From: Pseudomonadota bacterium
GTDB taxonomy: Bacteria > Pseudomonadota > Alphaproteobacteria > Dongiales > Dongiaceae
Length of the DNA stretch: 64,000 bases
Assembly (NCBI GenBank): GCA_016183985.1
Contig: JACPDN010000006.1
Location: 186,001-250,000 of the forward strand
Direction of reading: 5' to 3'
The notes beneath the pieces were generated by a model. The model was not told where the DNA came from and made no database searches. It worked only from the letters and a program-made list of their open reading frames with translations. Position 1 is the stretch's first letter. Every line of letters begins with the position of its first letter. This document shows positions 52,724 to 61,661 of this stretch, in pieces. Made by a program: the position numbers and the translations under genes.

Positions 52724-53358
52724 AGACCGACGATCTCATCACCAGCCTGGTGGCCGACCAGACACGCCCACCGGCGCGGACCGGGCAAATCCTTGCCATT
52801 CTGCTGCCGTTATCGCTCACCGTCTCGCTGCTGATATTCGTAGCGGAACTACGCATGCGACCGGACTTCCTGACAGCCCTTGGTAGTTGGCGGTATATCT
52901 TCAAATTCGGGACCGCTGGCAGCATTGCCCTGTTCGGCCTAGTGCTGCTCCTCCAATTGGCGCGGCCAGAGCAATCTCTGCGCCGCGGGTTCCTGTGGCT
53001 GCCATTGGCGTTGGCGCCATTGCTGCTATCGATTGTCCTGGAATTCACGATGCTGCCGGCCGATCAATGGGCGGCGAGTGCTATAGGATATTATCCGCTC
53101 TATTGCCTGACCCTGGTGCCCCTGATCTCATTGGCGCCGCTGGTTGCCGCGCTTGCCGCCATGCGCCGTGGAGCGCCGCAATCGCCGATGACCGCAGGGG
53201 CGATTGCTGGCTTTGCAGCCGGTGGTTTCGGCGCCTTCATCTACTCGATGCACTGCGACAACGATTCCCCGTTCTATGTCGCCATCTGGTACTTCTCGGC
53301 CATCCTCATCGTGACCGCCTTGGGAGCGGTTCTTGGGCGCTCGCTTCTACGCTGGTAG
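52720..53358 (+). CDS. nrsF: NrsF-type (DUF1109) membrane anti-sigma factor
   Basis: The 212-residue protein has six predicted membrane segments (after a short cytosolic start MKTDDLITSLVADQ). The N-terminus probably holds SigF. Cys129 (YPLYCLTLVPL) and Cys179 (YSMHCDNDSPF) lie almost where the two cysteines required for metal sensing by Caulobacter NrsF are (131 and 181, as I recall). Release of SigF would require metal reaction with these thiols. It starts at a GTG inside the sigF stop. Confidence 0.85.
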   Translation: MKTDDLITSLVADQTRPPARTGQILAILLPLSLTVSLLIFVAELRMRPDFLTALGSWRYIFKFGTAGSIALFGLVLLLQLARPEQSLRRGFLWLPLALAPLLLSIVLEFTMLPADQWAASAIGYYPLYCLTLVPLISLAPLVAALAAMRRGAPQSPMTAGAIAGFAAGGFGAFIYSMHCDNDSPFYVAIWYFSAILIVTALGAVLGRSLLRW

Positions 53359-53435
53359 AGCAAAATCGTCGTTCCCGTTGGGTTCCGATTGCACGGCCGG
53401 TTGGCGGAGCGACACCTTTCGACTATGCTGCCGCC

Positions 53436-54158
53436 ATGGGAACGACTCAGACACAATCCATCGAACGCACCTTGCGCGCCTTTGCGCTGCTCGAGGGCAT
53501 GCCCGAAGCCGAACTGAAGACGCTGGAGGCACGCTGTCGTTGGCGCAATTGCGACAAAGGGCAGACTATTCTCGACAAGGGTGCCACGTCGAAGGATGTG
53601 TTTTTTGTCCTCAAAGGGTCCGTTGCGGTTGTCACCTTCTCGCCTTCCGGCAAGGAAGTCACTCTGGCGACCGTAAAGCCAGGCGAATCGTTCGGCGAAC
53701 TGGCGGCGATCGACGATCAGCCGCGCTCTGCCAGCGTCACCGCCATCGAGAAGTCGGAACTGTGCATCATGCCCCCCGACGTCTTCATGGATCTGGTCCG
53801 GACCAATGCGCTGGTGTCGTTCCGCTTGCTGCAGCGAATGGCGCGCCTGGTGCGCCAGAGCGGCCTGCGCATCATGGAGCTTTCTACCCTGCAGGCTGCC
53901 CAGCGCGTCTACGCCGAACTGTTGCGCATGGCTCAACCGGAACCGGCGGTACCCGGCCTATGGGTCGTGCGTCCTCTGCCGCCGATGCATGAGATTGCCG
54001 GCATCACCAGCACAACCCGCGAGACTGTGAACCGCGCTGTCAGCCAGCTTTATCCAAGTGGCCTGCTGAAGCGCAAAGGGCGCAACCTCTATCTGATGGA
54101 TAAGAACAAGCTCGAAGAGCTCGTCCAGACCATCCAGGCGCATCACGCCCACAAATAG
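53436..54158 (+). CDS. CRP/FNR-family transcriptional regulator, CRP-like
   Basis: The 240-residue protein has a cyclic-nucleotide-binding domain (residues about 15-130) with the phosphate-binding cassette SFGELAAIDDQPRSASVTA: Phe86-Gly87-Glu88 and Arg97-Ser98-Ala99, as in cAMP receptor proteins. A C-terminal helix-turn-helix follows with RETVNR at 195-200; these match E. coli CRP residues that read TGTGA. No FNR-type cysteine cluster is seen. It is separate from nrsF by 77 bases, and I chose the ATG at 53436 since the longer open frame overlaps nrsF. Confidence 0.9.
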   Translation: MGTTQTQSIERTLRAFALLEGMPEAELKTLEARCRWRNCDKGQTILDKGATSKDVFFVLKGSVAVVTFSPSGKEVTLATVKPGESFGELAAIDDQPRSASVTAIEKSELCIMPPDVFMDLVRTNALVSFRLLQRMARLVRQSGLRIMELSTLQAAQRVYAELLRMAQPEPAVPGLWVVRPLPPMHEIAGITSTTRETVNRAVSQLYPSGLLKRKGRNLYLMDKNKLEELVQTIQAHHAHK

Positions 54159-54171
54159 AATTCCGACGCAT

Positions 54172-54774
54172 TTAACGCTGCAACACCCGCAACGTCTCGG
54201 TGACGCGCGTTGCCGTGGTGAACCAGCAGAGACTCCCGAAGATCCAGGCCAGTGCCGGGAAAGCGCCAGGAAATATCAACATCGCTGCGAAGACGGCAAT
54301 AGTCTCGGTGCCTTCTGTAAGGCCGCCGAGATACGCAAAGCCCTTCTTCTCCTCTTCTACCGGCCAGCCACGTTTTGCCGACATGATGGCATGAGCCAGG
54401 AACGTCGTCCCGGTGCCGATGAAGCTGAAAATCAGGAAAGCTGCCGCCAGAGCATGTTCCGGCCGCGCCACCGCGCAGGCAAAAACGAAGCCGGCGTAGA
54501 AGAGGAAGTCGAGAACGATGTCGAGATAGGCACCGCGATCGGTCGGCCGGGTCAGGCGAGCGAGGGGGCCATCCACGCCGTCGCACAGGCGGTTGGCACC
54601 GAGCAGCAGCAGCCCCGCGAACTCGGCACCAAGCGCTACCGCCGCCATGGCGAGAAGACCGAGCGCAAAACCAAGCCAAGTCACACGATCAGCTGAGAGC
54701 CCGATGGCAAGAGCGCGTCGGGCCAACCTGTCAAGATGAGGATCGATGCGCCTTCTGACGGCGCGATCGAACAT
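54172..54774 (-). CDS. CDP-alcohol phosphatidyltransferase family protein
   Basis: The 200-residue inner-membrane protein has the CDP-alcohol phosphotransferase motif D-x2-DG-x2-AR-x7-G-x3-D-x3-D, visible as CDGVDGPLARLTRPTDRG followed by AYLDIVLD. It makes a phospholipid or precursor from a CDP-activated lipid; the alcohol is unknown and the start carries a basic FDRAVRRRIDPHL. It is immediately downstream of pssA, sharing a start/stop overlap, so the two are coupled. Confidence 0.85.
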   Translation of the reverse strand: MFDRAVRRRIDPHLDRLARRALAIGLSADRVTWLGFALGLLAMAAVALGAEFAGLLLLGANRLCDGVDGPLARLTRPTDRGAYLDIVLDFLFYAGFVFACAVARPEHALAAAFLIFSFIGTGTTFLAHAIMSAKRGWPVEEEKKGFAYLGGLTEGTETIAVFAAMLIFPGAFPALAWIFGSLCWFTTATRVTETLRVLQR

Positions 54775-55565
54775 CAGTCGTGATCCACGTCAACCTCGGC
54801 CGCGGCCGGCTCGGGGATCGGGCGCTGCGTCTGCAGGCGCCGATGTGTGCGATAGGCGAAGGGCAGCGTGCTAAGATAAAGCAGCAGCGTGAAGAACAAT
54901 GTCGCCCAGGGCACGCTCACCAATAGTGAAGCATAGGCGACGACAGCGATCATGGTGGGCAGAACCCAGGCTTGGGTCACGCGCACGCGCTTGAAGGAGA
55001 AGGTCGGCAGGCGGCTGACCAGGAGACCTGCAACAGCGACCAGGAAGATCCCGACGAAGACTGGGGCGCGCAGGAATTCAAAGCCGTATTCGAGCCAGGC
55101 GATCAGCGGCATCAGCACCAGTCCGGCACCGGCCGGTGCCGGCACACCGGTAAAAAAACGGCTGGTCCAGGCAGGAAGGTCGGCATTGTCGAGCTTGGTG
55201 TTGAAACGTGCGAGACGCAGCGCCATGCAAGCACTGAACGCCAAGGTCAGCGCCCAGCCGATACCCTTCACCTCATGCGTGCTCCACAGGAACATGATCA
55301 TCGCCGGCGCGACGCCGAAGCTGACGAAGTCGCTCAGCGAATCAAGCTCGGCGCCGAACTTGCTGGAGGAATCGAGGAGGCGCGCGATGCGCCCATCGAG
55401 GGCATCAAACACAGCCGCAATCAGGATGGCGATGACCGCGTGCTCCCAACGGTCCAGCAGCGCAAAACGGATGCCGGTCAGACCCGCGCAGAGCGCAAAG
55501 ATCGTCAGCATATTGGGGATCAGCCGATTGATCGAATGATCTCGCAGGCGACGGTGTCTGATCAT
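54774..55565 (-). CDS. pssA: CDP-diacylglycerol--serine O-phosphatidyltransferase
   Basis: The 263-residue enzyme makes phosphatidylserine from CDP-diacylglycerol and serine. It has the CDP-alcohol motif FDALDGRIARLLDSSSKFG followed by AELDSLSD, an N-terminal basic RHRRLRDHSINRLIPNMLT and about seven hydrophobic segments, the pattern of the membrane-bound type II PssA of alphaproteobacteria. Directly upstream lies psd, so PE synthesis genes are together. Confidence 0.93.
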   Translation of the reverse strand: MIRHRRLRDHSINRLIPNMLTIFALCAGLTGIRFALLDRWEHAVIAILIAAVFDALDGRIARLLDSSSKFGAELDSLSDFVSFGVAPAMIMFLWSTHEVKGIGWALTLAFSACMALRLARFNTKLDNADLPAWTSRFFTGVPAPAGAGLVLMPLIAWLEYGFEFLRAPVFVGIFLVAVAGLLVSRLPTFSFKRVRVTQAWVLPTMIAVVAYASLLVSVPWATLFFTLLLYLSTLPFAYRTHRRLQTQRPIPEPAAAEVDVDHD

Positions 55566-55607
55566 GGCAAACTCCTTGGCGTCATGGGCGCCTCGCGGAT
55601 AAGCGCT

Positions 55608-56294
55608 TCAGCGCGTCTCACCGAGACGGGCCGCTTCCTCGGAACGGAAATCGGCCAATACGGTCTCACCGGCAACAGCCAACTGACCAACGGCGACCAG
55701 CGGCTGCAGCCCGTCAGGCAGATAGACATCAACACGGCTGCCGAACCTGATCATACCGTAACGCTCGCCCGCGCGCAGCTTCTGACCGCTCCGGGTCCAG
55801 CTCAGGATCCGGCGCGCCACCAGCCCCGCAATCTGCACGACACAGATGTCGTGCCCGTCGGCCGTGCGCAGATGCATTGAACTGCGCTCATTCTCGTCGC
55901 TCGCTTTATCGAGGGCCGCGTTGAAAAACTTGCCCGGACGATAGGCGGTCGCCACCACTTCGGCATCCACCGGCGAGCGGTTGATATGGACGCTCAGCAC
56001 GTCCATGAAGATGCTGATGCGGGTGCGCGGGCGCTGGTCGAGGCCCAATTCGGCCGGCGGTACCGCCGGCTGGATCATCTGCACGATCCCATCGGCCGGA
56101 CTGATCACCAGCCCCGCACGCGTGGGGGTCACGCGGTCGGGATTACGGAAAAAATACGCACACCATAAGGTAAGTAGAAGGCCGACGAAGCCGAGCGGGT
56201 ACCAGAGCCACCACAGAACGACCGTAGCGATGGCAAAAATGGCCAGAAACGGCCAACCGGCCCGGTGAATCGGATTAAAGAACTTTGGCTTCAA
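55608..56294 (-). CDS. psd: Phosphatidylserine decarboxylase proenzyme
   Basis: The 228-residue proenzyme has a TM hairpin near the start ([20 protein letters not shown]), the [10 protein letters not shown] motif and an autocleavage site at Gly-Ser in [13 protein letters not shown], which yields the pyruvoyl prosthetic group. This short form is usual in alphaproteobacteria. It makes phosphatidylethanolamine. It is the first gene of psd-pssA-CDP-alcohol transferase. The G/C-rich region 56295-56502 upstream must hold the promoter; none is clear. Confidence 0.95.
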   Translation of the reverse strand: MKPKFFNPIHRAGWPFLAIFAIATVVLWWLWYPLGFVGLLLTLWCAYFFRNPDRVTPTRAGLVISPADGIVQMIQPAVPPAELGLDQRPRTRISIFMDVLSVHINRSPVDAEVVATAYRPGKFFNAALDKASDENERSSMHLRTADGHDICVVQIAGLVARRILSWTRSGQKLRAGERYGMIRFGSRVDVYLPDGLQPLVAVGQLAVAGETVLADFRSEEAARLGETR

Positions 56295-56502
56295 AATGGT
56301 GCCTCATGGTAACGACCCGCGAGGGCAAAGTCGGGCCCTCTCCTCCGGCTAATATGATGATTTGCCACAGATCGTCCACCCCCGCGGCACGAAAATACCG
56401 CTCCCGGGGCACACTTTTTCTGAACGAGGCGCGTCCACTTTTACAGATCGTTAAGCGAGACGACCTAGCATCACTCGCGAACGCAACAAGGGATTCGTCA
56501 GA

Positions 56503-56973
56503 GTGAGCATTTCGATCCTGCCGATGCTGGCCAACAGCACGCTGCCACCCGGTGTGGATCACATGCACATCGAGACCGATGGCTCGGTGCGCTTTGGCCG
56601 CGGCGGCGAGCTCATCGAGTTTCATTTCAAATTTATGGACGTGCCGTTCTCGGCCACCACGCGCCAAGTGCAATCGGGACCGATCGTACAGATTTCAGGC
56701 GAGATTGCGCCGCTGCCCTATTCCGCCGAAGGCCTGGTCATGCGCCGCTCAGTCATGGCGATCATCGACGCAAGCCAGGAGCTGTTGCATGTGCGCCTAG
56801 CCATCAGCAAGCATAAGACGATCCTGTGTGTCGGCAGGGCGCCGTTCAGCTTGCCAGCAGCGCCGGTCGACCTCATCACCGCTGCCGCCAGCGTCCTGCT
56901 GGAAGCAAAGCCCTTCCTGCAGCTTCTTGCGGAAATCCTGCCGACCTGGCCGAAGGCGGCGCCGGCCGTCTGA
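56503..56973 (+). CDS. Unrecognised 156-residue protein
   Basis: The gene begins with GTG at 56503 and encodes a soluble, mixed alpha/beta protein without signal peptide. It has a central strand-rich region (DGSVRFGRGGELIEFHFKFM; SGPIVQISGEIAPLPYSA) and a C-terminal helix (LITAAASVLLEAKPFLQLLAEI). I do not recognise its family and cannot give a function. It lies between the divergent psd operon and the converging LysM gene, 10 bases away. The ribosome-binding site is weak. Confidence 0.6.
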   Translation: MSISILPMLANSTLPPGVDHMHIETDGSVRFGRGGELIEFHFKFMDVPFSATTRQVQSGPIVQISGEIAPLPYSAEGLVMRRSVMAIIDASQELLHVRLAISKHKTILCVGRAPFSLPAAPVDLITAAASVLLEAKPFLQLLAEILPTWPKAAPAV

Positions 56974-56983
56974 TCCCTGCGGC

Positions 56984-58105
56984 CTATTGCGGCAGGCTCA
57001 GTACCTGGCCGGGATAGATGAGATCGGGATCGCGCACGCGATCCTTATTGGCTTCATAAATCACTGAATAGCGCAGCCCTTCGCCATAAGTGCGCCGCGC
57101 CAGCCGCCACAGCGAATTACCTGGCTGCACCACGATTTGCATGCTGCCCGGGGTGAGGGCGGCAAAATCAGGCTGCTCGATCGGCTGCACGATACGCGCC
57201 GTCACCTTATTGCTGGCATCGACCTGATCGACCCGCAATTCGTGACGCCCGATGCTGAGTTTTTCTTCCGGCACGAAACGCCACCGTCCCTGCGGGTCGA
57301 CGGTGGCGGAGCCGATCAGCTTGTCGTCAAGATAGAGCGCCACCTTGGTATCCGCTGCCGCGCGGCCGGCCAATGCCATGCGGCCATCCTTATCGAAATC
57401 GACCACATCGAGCGTCGGCTCACGCACCGGGCCTTTCGGCACATCGGCGGCATTGCCGGAACTCGGCATGTTGAGAATCTCGCTGGGACCGTCATTATTC
57501 TGCGGCACCGACAGGGCCAGGGCGCCGGCGGGGGCCGCCACAGCATTGCCGGCGATGTCCTTGGCGGGCGCAGGTACCACGACAATGACCATGCGCTCGG
57601 AGGGCTGCGCCGCGCCGCCCTCTTCTGTGGCTTGCAGGGTGAATTTGTGCTCACCCGGCGCGATCGAGCTGTTAGGCAGCAACACCCAGTCGCCCCGGTC
57701 ATCCGCCTTGGCGCTGCCGATCACCTTGCCATCATCCAGCAAGGTGACGCTGGCGCCCGGCTTGGCACGGCCGGCGATGACGGCATCGCCGTTGGGGTTG
57801 ACGCGGACGACATCGAAACTGGGGGCGGCCGGCGATGCAGCGGCGCCCTGGGCAGCATCATTGGCGACGACCGATGTACCGTTCGAAGCTGTAGCACTTG
57901 CGGTTTCGGTCACGTTGCCGCTGGAGGCAGCAGCGCTCGATGTCCCCGTCGAAGTCCCGGCGGTCGTATCGCTGTTTTCTGCAGCGGGCGGTCCTTCGTT
58001 GTCGCTGGAATCGTCGCCTTCCTGCTGGGCGATCGAATAGATCAGGCCGGCGGCGACCACAACAACGGCGGCGCCCGTTACGCCGATCAAAGCCAATCTC
58101 GACAT
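56984..58105 (-). CDS. LysM-domain envelope protein with Ig-like repeats
   Basis: The 373-residue protein has an N-terminal membrane anchor (residues about 4-25) and a long low-complexity Ser/Thr/Ala/Gly region (about 28-95). Two Ig-like segments follow, with repeated DVVRVNPNGDAVIAGRAKPG and DVVDFDKDGRMALAGRAAAD motifs, then a C-terminal LysM domain (about 322-372; VVQPGNSLWRLARRTYGEG, IYPGQVLSLP). It is anchored in the inner membrane and binds peptidoglycan or chitin-like glycans. GGGAAGG precedes the ATG. Confidence 0.88.
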   Translation of the reverse strand: MSRLALIGVTGAAVVVVAAGLIYSIAQQEGDDSSDNEGPPAAENSDTTAGTSTGTSSAAASSGNVTETASATASNGTSVVANDAAQGAAASPAAPSFDVVRVNPNGDAVIAGRAKPGASVTLLDDGKVIGSAKADDRGDWVLLPNSSIAPGEHKFTLQATEEGGAAQPSERMVIVVVPAPAKDIAGNAVAAPAGALALSVPQNNDGPSEILNMPSSGNAADVPKGPVREPTLDVVDFDKDGRMALAGRAAADTKVALYLDDKLIGSATVDPQGRWRFVPEEKLSIGRHELRVDQVDASNKVTARIVQPIEQPDFAALTPGSMQIVVQPGNSLWRLARRTYGEGLRYSVIYEANKDRVRDPDLIYPGQVLSLPQ

Positions 58106-58384
58106 TTACCTTCCCCGTTGCACCCTTATCGCCCGACCCCTCAGGCGGTTTTCCAGGCCCATTATTGTCAAGCTAATCCCATGTCCGGCCGGCCGCAATC
58201 GCCATGCCTCCTGATCGACCGCCGATGGTCATTGAACTGTCTCCGAACCCGGTTCATATTGTTGCTCAATGAATAAGCAATTTCCCGCCCTCGGCTTGGG
58301 CGATCCGGCTCGAGCCAACCATTTCCCCGACATCGCCGCGTATAGCCGCGGATTGTCCCAAAACTACAGGAGCGACCTATCGGA

Positions 58385-58969
58385 ATGACTCCGATTTCAT
58401 CTCTTTGCGTCTATTGCGGATCATCCCGCGGTGTTAACCCAGCCTTTATCCCCCTCGCCCGCGATCTCGGAAAACAGATGGCCGAGCGCAAGATCCGCCT
58501 GGTCTATGGCGGCGGCCGGGTCGGCCTGATGGGCGCCTGTGCCGATGGCGTAATGGCCCATGGCGGCGAAGTTGTTGGCATTATTCCGCAACATCTGCAG
58601 GACCGCGAGATCGGGCATAGTGGCATCACCGAGCTCAGGGTGGTCGACAACATGCATACCCGCAAGCGCGCGATGTTCGACCTTTCCGATGCCTTCATCG
58701 TGCTGCCCGGCGGGCTTGGCACCCTTGAAGAATTTTTCGAAGTCGTCACCTGGCGCCAGCTTGGCATGCACGACAAACCGATCATCGTGCTCAATGCCGA
58801 GGGTTATTGGGACCGCCTGGTCGGGATGATCGACGGTATCATCGATGACGGCTTCGCCCAGCCTTCGTGCCGGCAGTATTTCTCGGTGGTGAACTCGGTC
58901 GGGCGCCTGTTCGATCTGCTCGCAGCCCCTGCCGAAACCCAGGAACCGGATTATCCTGAACGTATCTGA
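58385..58969 (+). CDS. LOG-family Rossmann-fold protein
   Basis: The 194-residue protein belongs to the TIGR00730/LOG family (cytokinin riboside 5'-monophosphate phosphoribohydrolase). It has VYCGSSRGVNPAFIPLA, VYGGGRVGLMG and the catalytic PGGLGTLEEFFEVVTWRQLG. In bacteria the family acts on nucleotide monophosphates; a physiological role is often unclear. The 279 bases upstream (58106-58384) hold no gene that I can support. Confidence 0.9.
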   Translation: MTPISSLCVYCGSSRGVNPAFIPLARDLGKQMAERKIRLVYGGGRVGLMGACADGVMAHGGEVVGIIPQHLQDREIGHSGITELRVVDNMHTRKRAMFDLSDAFIVLPGGLGTLEEFFEVVTWRQLGMHDKPIIVLNAEGYWDRLVGMIDGIIDDGFAQPSCRQYFSVVNSVGRLFDLLAAPAETQEPDYPERI

Positions 58970-59158
58970 CAGCGGAAGCCGCTTTTCACACTAGATTTTA
59001 GGAATTTGGCCCATTCTGGCACACCAAAGCCGGTCTGTAGACTAAGGTCGGGGCGCCAAATTCCTTCAAATCGCCCCAGCCAGCCACTAGACTGCGCGCG
59101 ATTTCACGCCCTCCAGGCGCCTTCCCCGGCGCCCCGTTTGAAGAAGGACTGAGCCCCC

Positions 59159-60373
59159 ATGGCAAAGATTAAGGTCAAAAACCCGGTCGTCGAGCTCGAT
59201 GGCGATGAGATGACCCGCATCATCTGGTCGTTCATCAAGAACAAGCTCATTCTGCCCTATCTCGATATCGATCTGAAATACTATGACCTTAGCGTCGAGA
59301 TGCGCGACAAGACCGACGACAAGATCACGGTCGACGCCGCCAATGCGATCAAGCAATACGGCGTCGGCGTGAAATGCGCGACCATCACCCCGGATGAGGC
59401 ACGCGTCAAAGAATTCAACCTGAAGCAGATGTGGAAGTCGCCCAACGGCACAATCCGCAACATCCTGGACGGCACCGTGTTCCGCCAGCCGATCATCTGC
59501 AAGAACGTCCCGCGCCTGGTGCCGGGCTGGACGCAGCCGATCGTCGTCGGCCGTCACGCCTTTGGCGACCAGTACAAGGCGACCGATTTCGTGGTGCCCG
59601 GCAAGGGCAAGCTGACCATGAAGTTCGAGCCGGCCGATGGCAGTGCGCCGATCGAGAAGGAAGTGTTCCAGTTCCCCGGCGGCGGCGTCGCCATGGGCAT
59701 GTACAACCTCGATGAGTCGATCCGCGGTTTCGCACGGTCCTGCTTCAATTATGGCCTGACGCTGAAATGGCCAGTCTATCTTTCGACCAAGAACACGATC
59801 CTCAAGGCTTATGACGGCCGCTTCAAGGACATCTTCCAGGAAGTGTTCGACGCGGAATTCAAGGATCAGTTCGCGAAAGCCGGCATCACCTATGATCATC
59901 GCCTGATCGACGACATGGTCGCTTCGGCGCTCAAATGGTCCGGCGCGTTTGTCTGGGCCTGCAAGAACTATGACGGCGATGTGCAGTCCGACACCGTGGC
60001 CCAGGGCTTCGGCTCGCTGGGGCTCATGACCTCGGTCCTTCTGTCGCCGGACGGCAAGACGGTCGAAGCGGAAGCGGCCCACGGCACGGTCACGCGCCAT
60101 TACCGCGAGCATCAGAAGGGTAAGGAAACCTCGACCAACCCGATCGCGTCGATTTATGCCTGGACCCGTGGCCTCTGGTATCGCGGCAAGTTCGACGGCA
60201 CGCCGGAACTGCAGAAGTTCGCGGAAGATCTGGAGAAGGTCTGCGTCGACACCGTCGAGAGCGGTTTCATGACCAAGGATCTGGCCCTGCTCATCAGCCC
60301 CGATCAAAAATGGCTATCGACGACGCAGTTCCTCGACAAGCTGGACGAAAACCTCAAGAAGAAGATGGGCTGA
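59159..60373 (+). CDS. icd: NADP-dependent isocitrate dehydrogenase
   Basis: The 404-residue enzyme of the TCA cycle decarboxylates isocitrate to 2-oxoglutarate with NADP+. It is the dimeric eukaryote-like type: it starts [21 protein letters not shown], with [39 protein letters not shown] and the NADP-loop region [16 protein letters not shown] in parts. Length fits this subfamily. It is followed by a cyclophilin six bases after its stop. Confidence 0.97.
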   Translation: MAKIKVKNPVVELDGDEMTRIIWSFIKNKLILPYLDIDLKYYDLSVEMRDKTDDKITVDAANAIKQYGVGVKCATITPDEARVKEFNLKQMWKSPNGTIRNILDGTVFRQPIICKNVPRLVPGWTQPIVVGRHAFGDQYKATDFVVPGKGKLTMKFEPADGSAPIEKEVFQFPGGGVAMGMYNLDESIRGFARSCFNYGLTLKWPVYLSTKNTILKAYDGRFKDIFQEVFDAEFKDQFAKAGITYDHRLIDDMVASALKWSGAFVWACKNYDGDVQSDTVAQGFGSLGLMTSVLLSPDGKTVEAEAAHGTVTRHYREHQKGKETSTNPIASIYAWTRGLWYRGKFDGTPELQKFAEDLEKVCVDTVESGFMTKDLALLISPDQKWLSTTQFLDKLDENLKKKMG

Positions 60374-60379
60374 TCAATC

Positions 60380-60922
60380 ATGCTGAAGCGTATCCTCTTG
60401 GTGCTGGCGTTCATCGCGGGCGCCAGCGCCCCGGCCCTCGCCCTCGATCCGGAAAACACCCTCTTTCTCGACCTCAAGGACGGCCGCGTCGTCATCGAAT
60501 TGCTGCCGCAGGTGGCACCGAAGACCGTTGCACGCATGAAAGAACTGGCGCGCCAGGGATTCTTCGACGGTACGCCGATCCATCGCGTCATCCCGGGCTT
60601 CATGGCACAGATGGGCGATCCCACCGGCACTGGCACGGGTGGTTCAGGTCAGAACCTGCCCGCCGAGTTCAGCACCATGCGGCATGAACGCGGCACAGTC
60701 TCGATGGCCCGCGCCGCGTCGCTCGACAGCGCCGACAGCCAGTTTTTCATCTGCTTTGCACCCGCGCCTTTCCTGGACGGCAAATACACTATCTGGGGCC
60801 GTGTCGTTGACGGCATGCAATTCGTCGACCGCATCAAGGCGGGCTCGCAAGAAGAGGAAAACGGCATGGTTCTGTTACCGGACCATGTCAAGACGGTTCG
60901 GGTTGCTGCCGACGTAAAGTAA
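60380..60922 (+). CDS. Secreted cyclophilin-type peptidylprolyl isomerase
   Basis: The 180-residue protein has a signal peptide (MLKRILLVLAFIAGASAPALA) and a cyclophilin domain (about residues 27-178), with KTVARMKELARQGFFDGTPIHRVIPGFMAQMGDP (in parts: IHRVIPGFMAQMGDPTG) and the later SQFFICFAPAPFLDGKYTIWG. It speeds proline isomerisation in periplasmic proteins. It lies six bases after icd, so the two are probably cotranscribed, and is followed by a terminator. Confidence 0.94.
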   Translation: MLKRILLVLAFIAGASAPALALDPENTLFLDLKDGRVVIELLPQVAPKTVARMKELARQGFFDGTPIHRVIPGFMAQMGDPTGTGTGGSGQNLPAEFSTMRHERGTVSMARAASLDSADSQFFICFAPAPFLDGKYTIWGRVVDGMQFVDRIKAGSQEEENGMVLLPDHVKTVRVAADVK

Positions 60923-60943
60923 CGGCAAAAATGCAACATGGAG

Positions 60944-60979
60944 GGGGCGATGCAAGCTGACCTTGCATCGCCCCTTTTT
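60944..60979 (+). terminator. Intrinsic terminator of the icd-cyclophilin unit
   Basis: GGGGCGATGCAAG pairs with CTTGCATCGCCCC (13 bp) around a 5-base loop and is followed by TTTTT. It lies about 22 bases after the cyclophilin stop and just before the converging tenA end. Confidence 0.92.
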
Positions 60980-60983
60980 CATT

Positions 60984-61661
60984 TCAGCGCCAGGCGATGG
61001 TGGGCCAAGCTTCCAAGCGATGGGCCGCGTCCCAGAACATCCATTCGAATTCGACGGATCTGCGGAACAGCGTCAGCATGCGCCGGCGTAGATCGGCATG
61101 TGCTCCTTCCGCTGCTTCGTTGGCTGCCTTCTCCGCCGCATCGACCACAGCCTGGAACTCACCCGAGGCATAGGTATCAATCCAGAGAGAGAAAGGATTG
61201 TCCGGCACGGTCTGCCGCGCGATCGCCGCACCCACCTCCGCATAAACGCTGAAACAGGGCAACAGGGCTGCTAGCAACGTCTCGTAAGATCCTGTCTGCG
61301 CTTCGGCGAGCAGGAAGCTGGTATAGCCAAGACAGGTCGGCGATCGTTCGGCCGCTTGTGCGGCTTGCCGATCGACACCGAATTTTGAGAGATAGCGTTG
61401 CTGCATCTCCTGCTCGAAATGCACTGCACCAGCCGCGTTGCTGGCGAATTGCGCAATGAGTGCAGCATTCGGGGCTTTGGCGGCTAGCACTGCGAGCGCC
61501 CGGGCATAGTCGGTGAGATAGAGCCCATCCTGAATGAGATAGTGCTGGAAACGGTCCTGCCGCAGATTCCCCGCGGTCAATTCGCGATTGAAAGGCAGGT
61601 CATGGATGGCCTGCAGGAGGCGCGCATTTTGGGCGCGCGCTTCCTTTAGAAACGACGTCAT
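60984..61661 (-). CDS. tenA: Thiaminase II
   Basis: The 225-residue enzyme of the TenA family hydrolyses aminopyrimidine thiamine breakdown products to HMP. Family segments are HPFNRELTAG-like DLPFNRELTAGNLRQDRFQHYLIQD (in parts: NLRQDRFQHYLIQD), YARALAVLAAKAP and the catalytic-cysteine region ALLPCFSVYAEVG, followed by NPFSLWIDTYASGEF. It is the last gene of thiM-thiE-thiD-tenA; its ATG overlaps the thiD stop. Confidence 0.94.
   Translation of the reverse strand: MTSFLKEARAQNARLLQAIHDLPFNRELTAGNLRQDRFQHYLIQDGLYLTDYARALAVLAAKAPNAALIAQFASNAAGAVHFEQEMQQRYLSKFGVDRQAAQAAERSPTCLGYTSFLLAEAQTGSYETLLAALLPCFSVYAEVGAAIARQTVPDNPFSLWIDTYASGEFQAVVDAAEKAANEAAEGAHADLRRRMLTLFRRSVEFEWMFWDAAHRLEAWPTIAWR

Noticed and set aside
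59087-60307. 406-codon open frame opposite icd
   Set aside because: Antisense shadow of icd; low-complexity translation.
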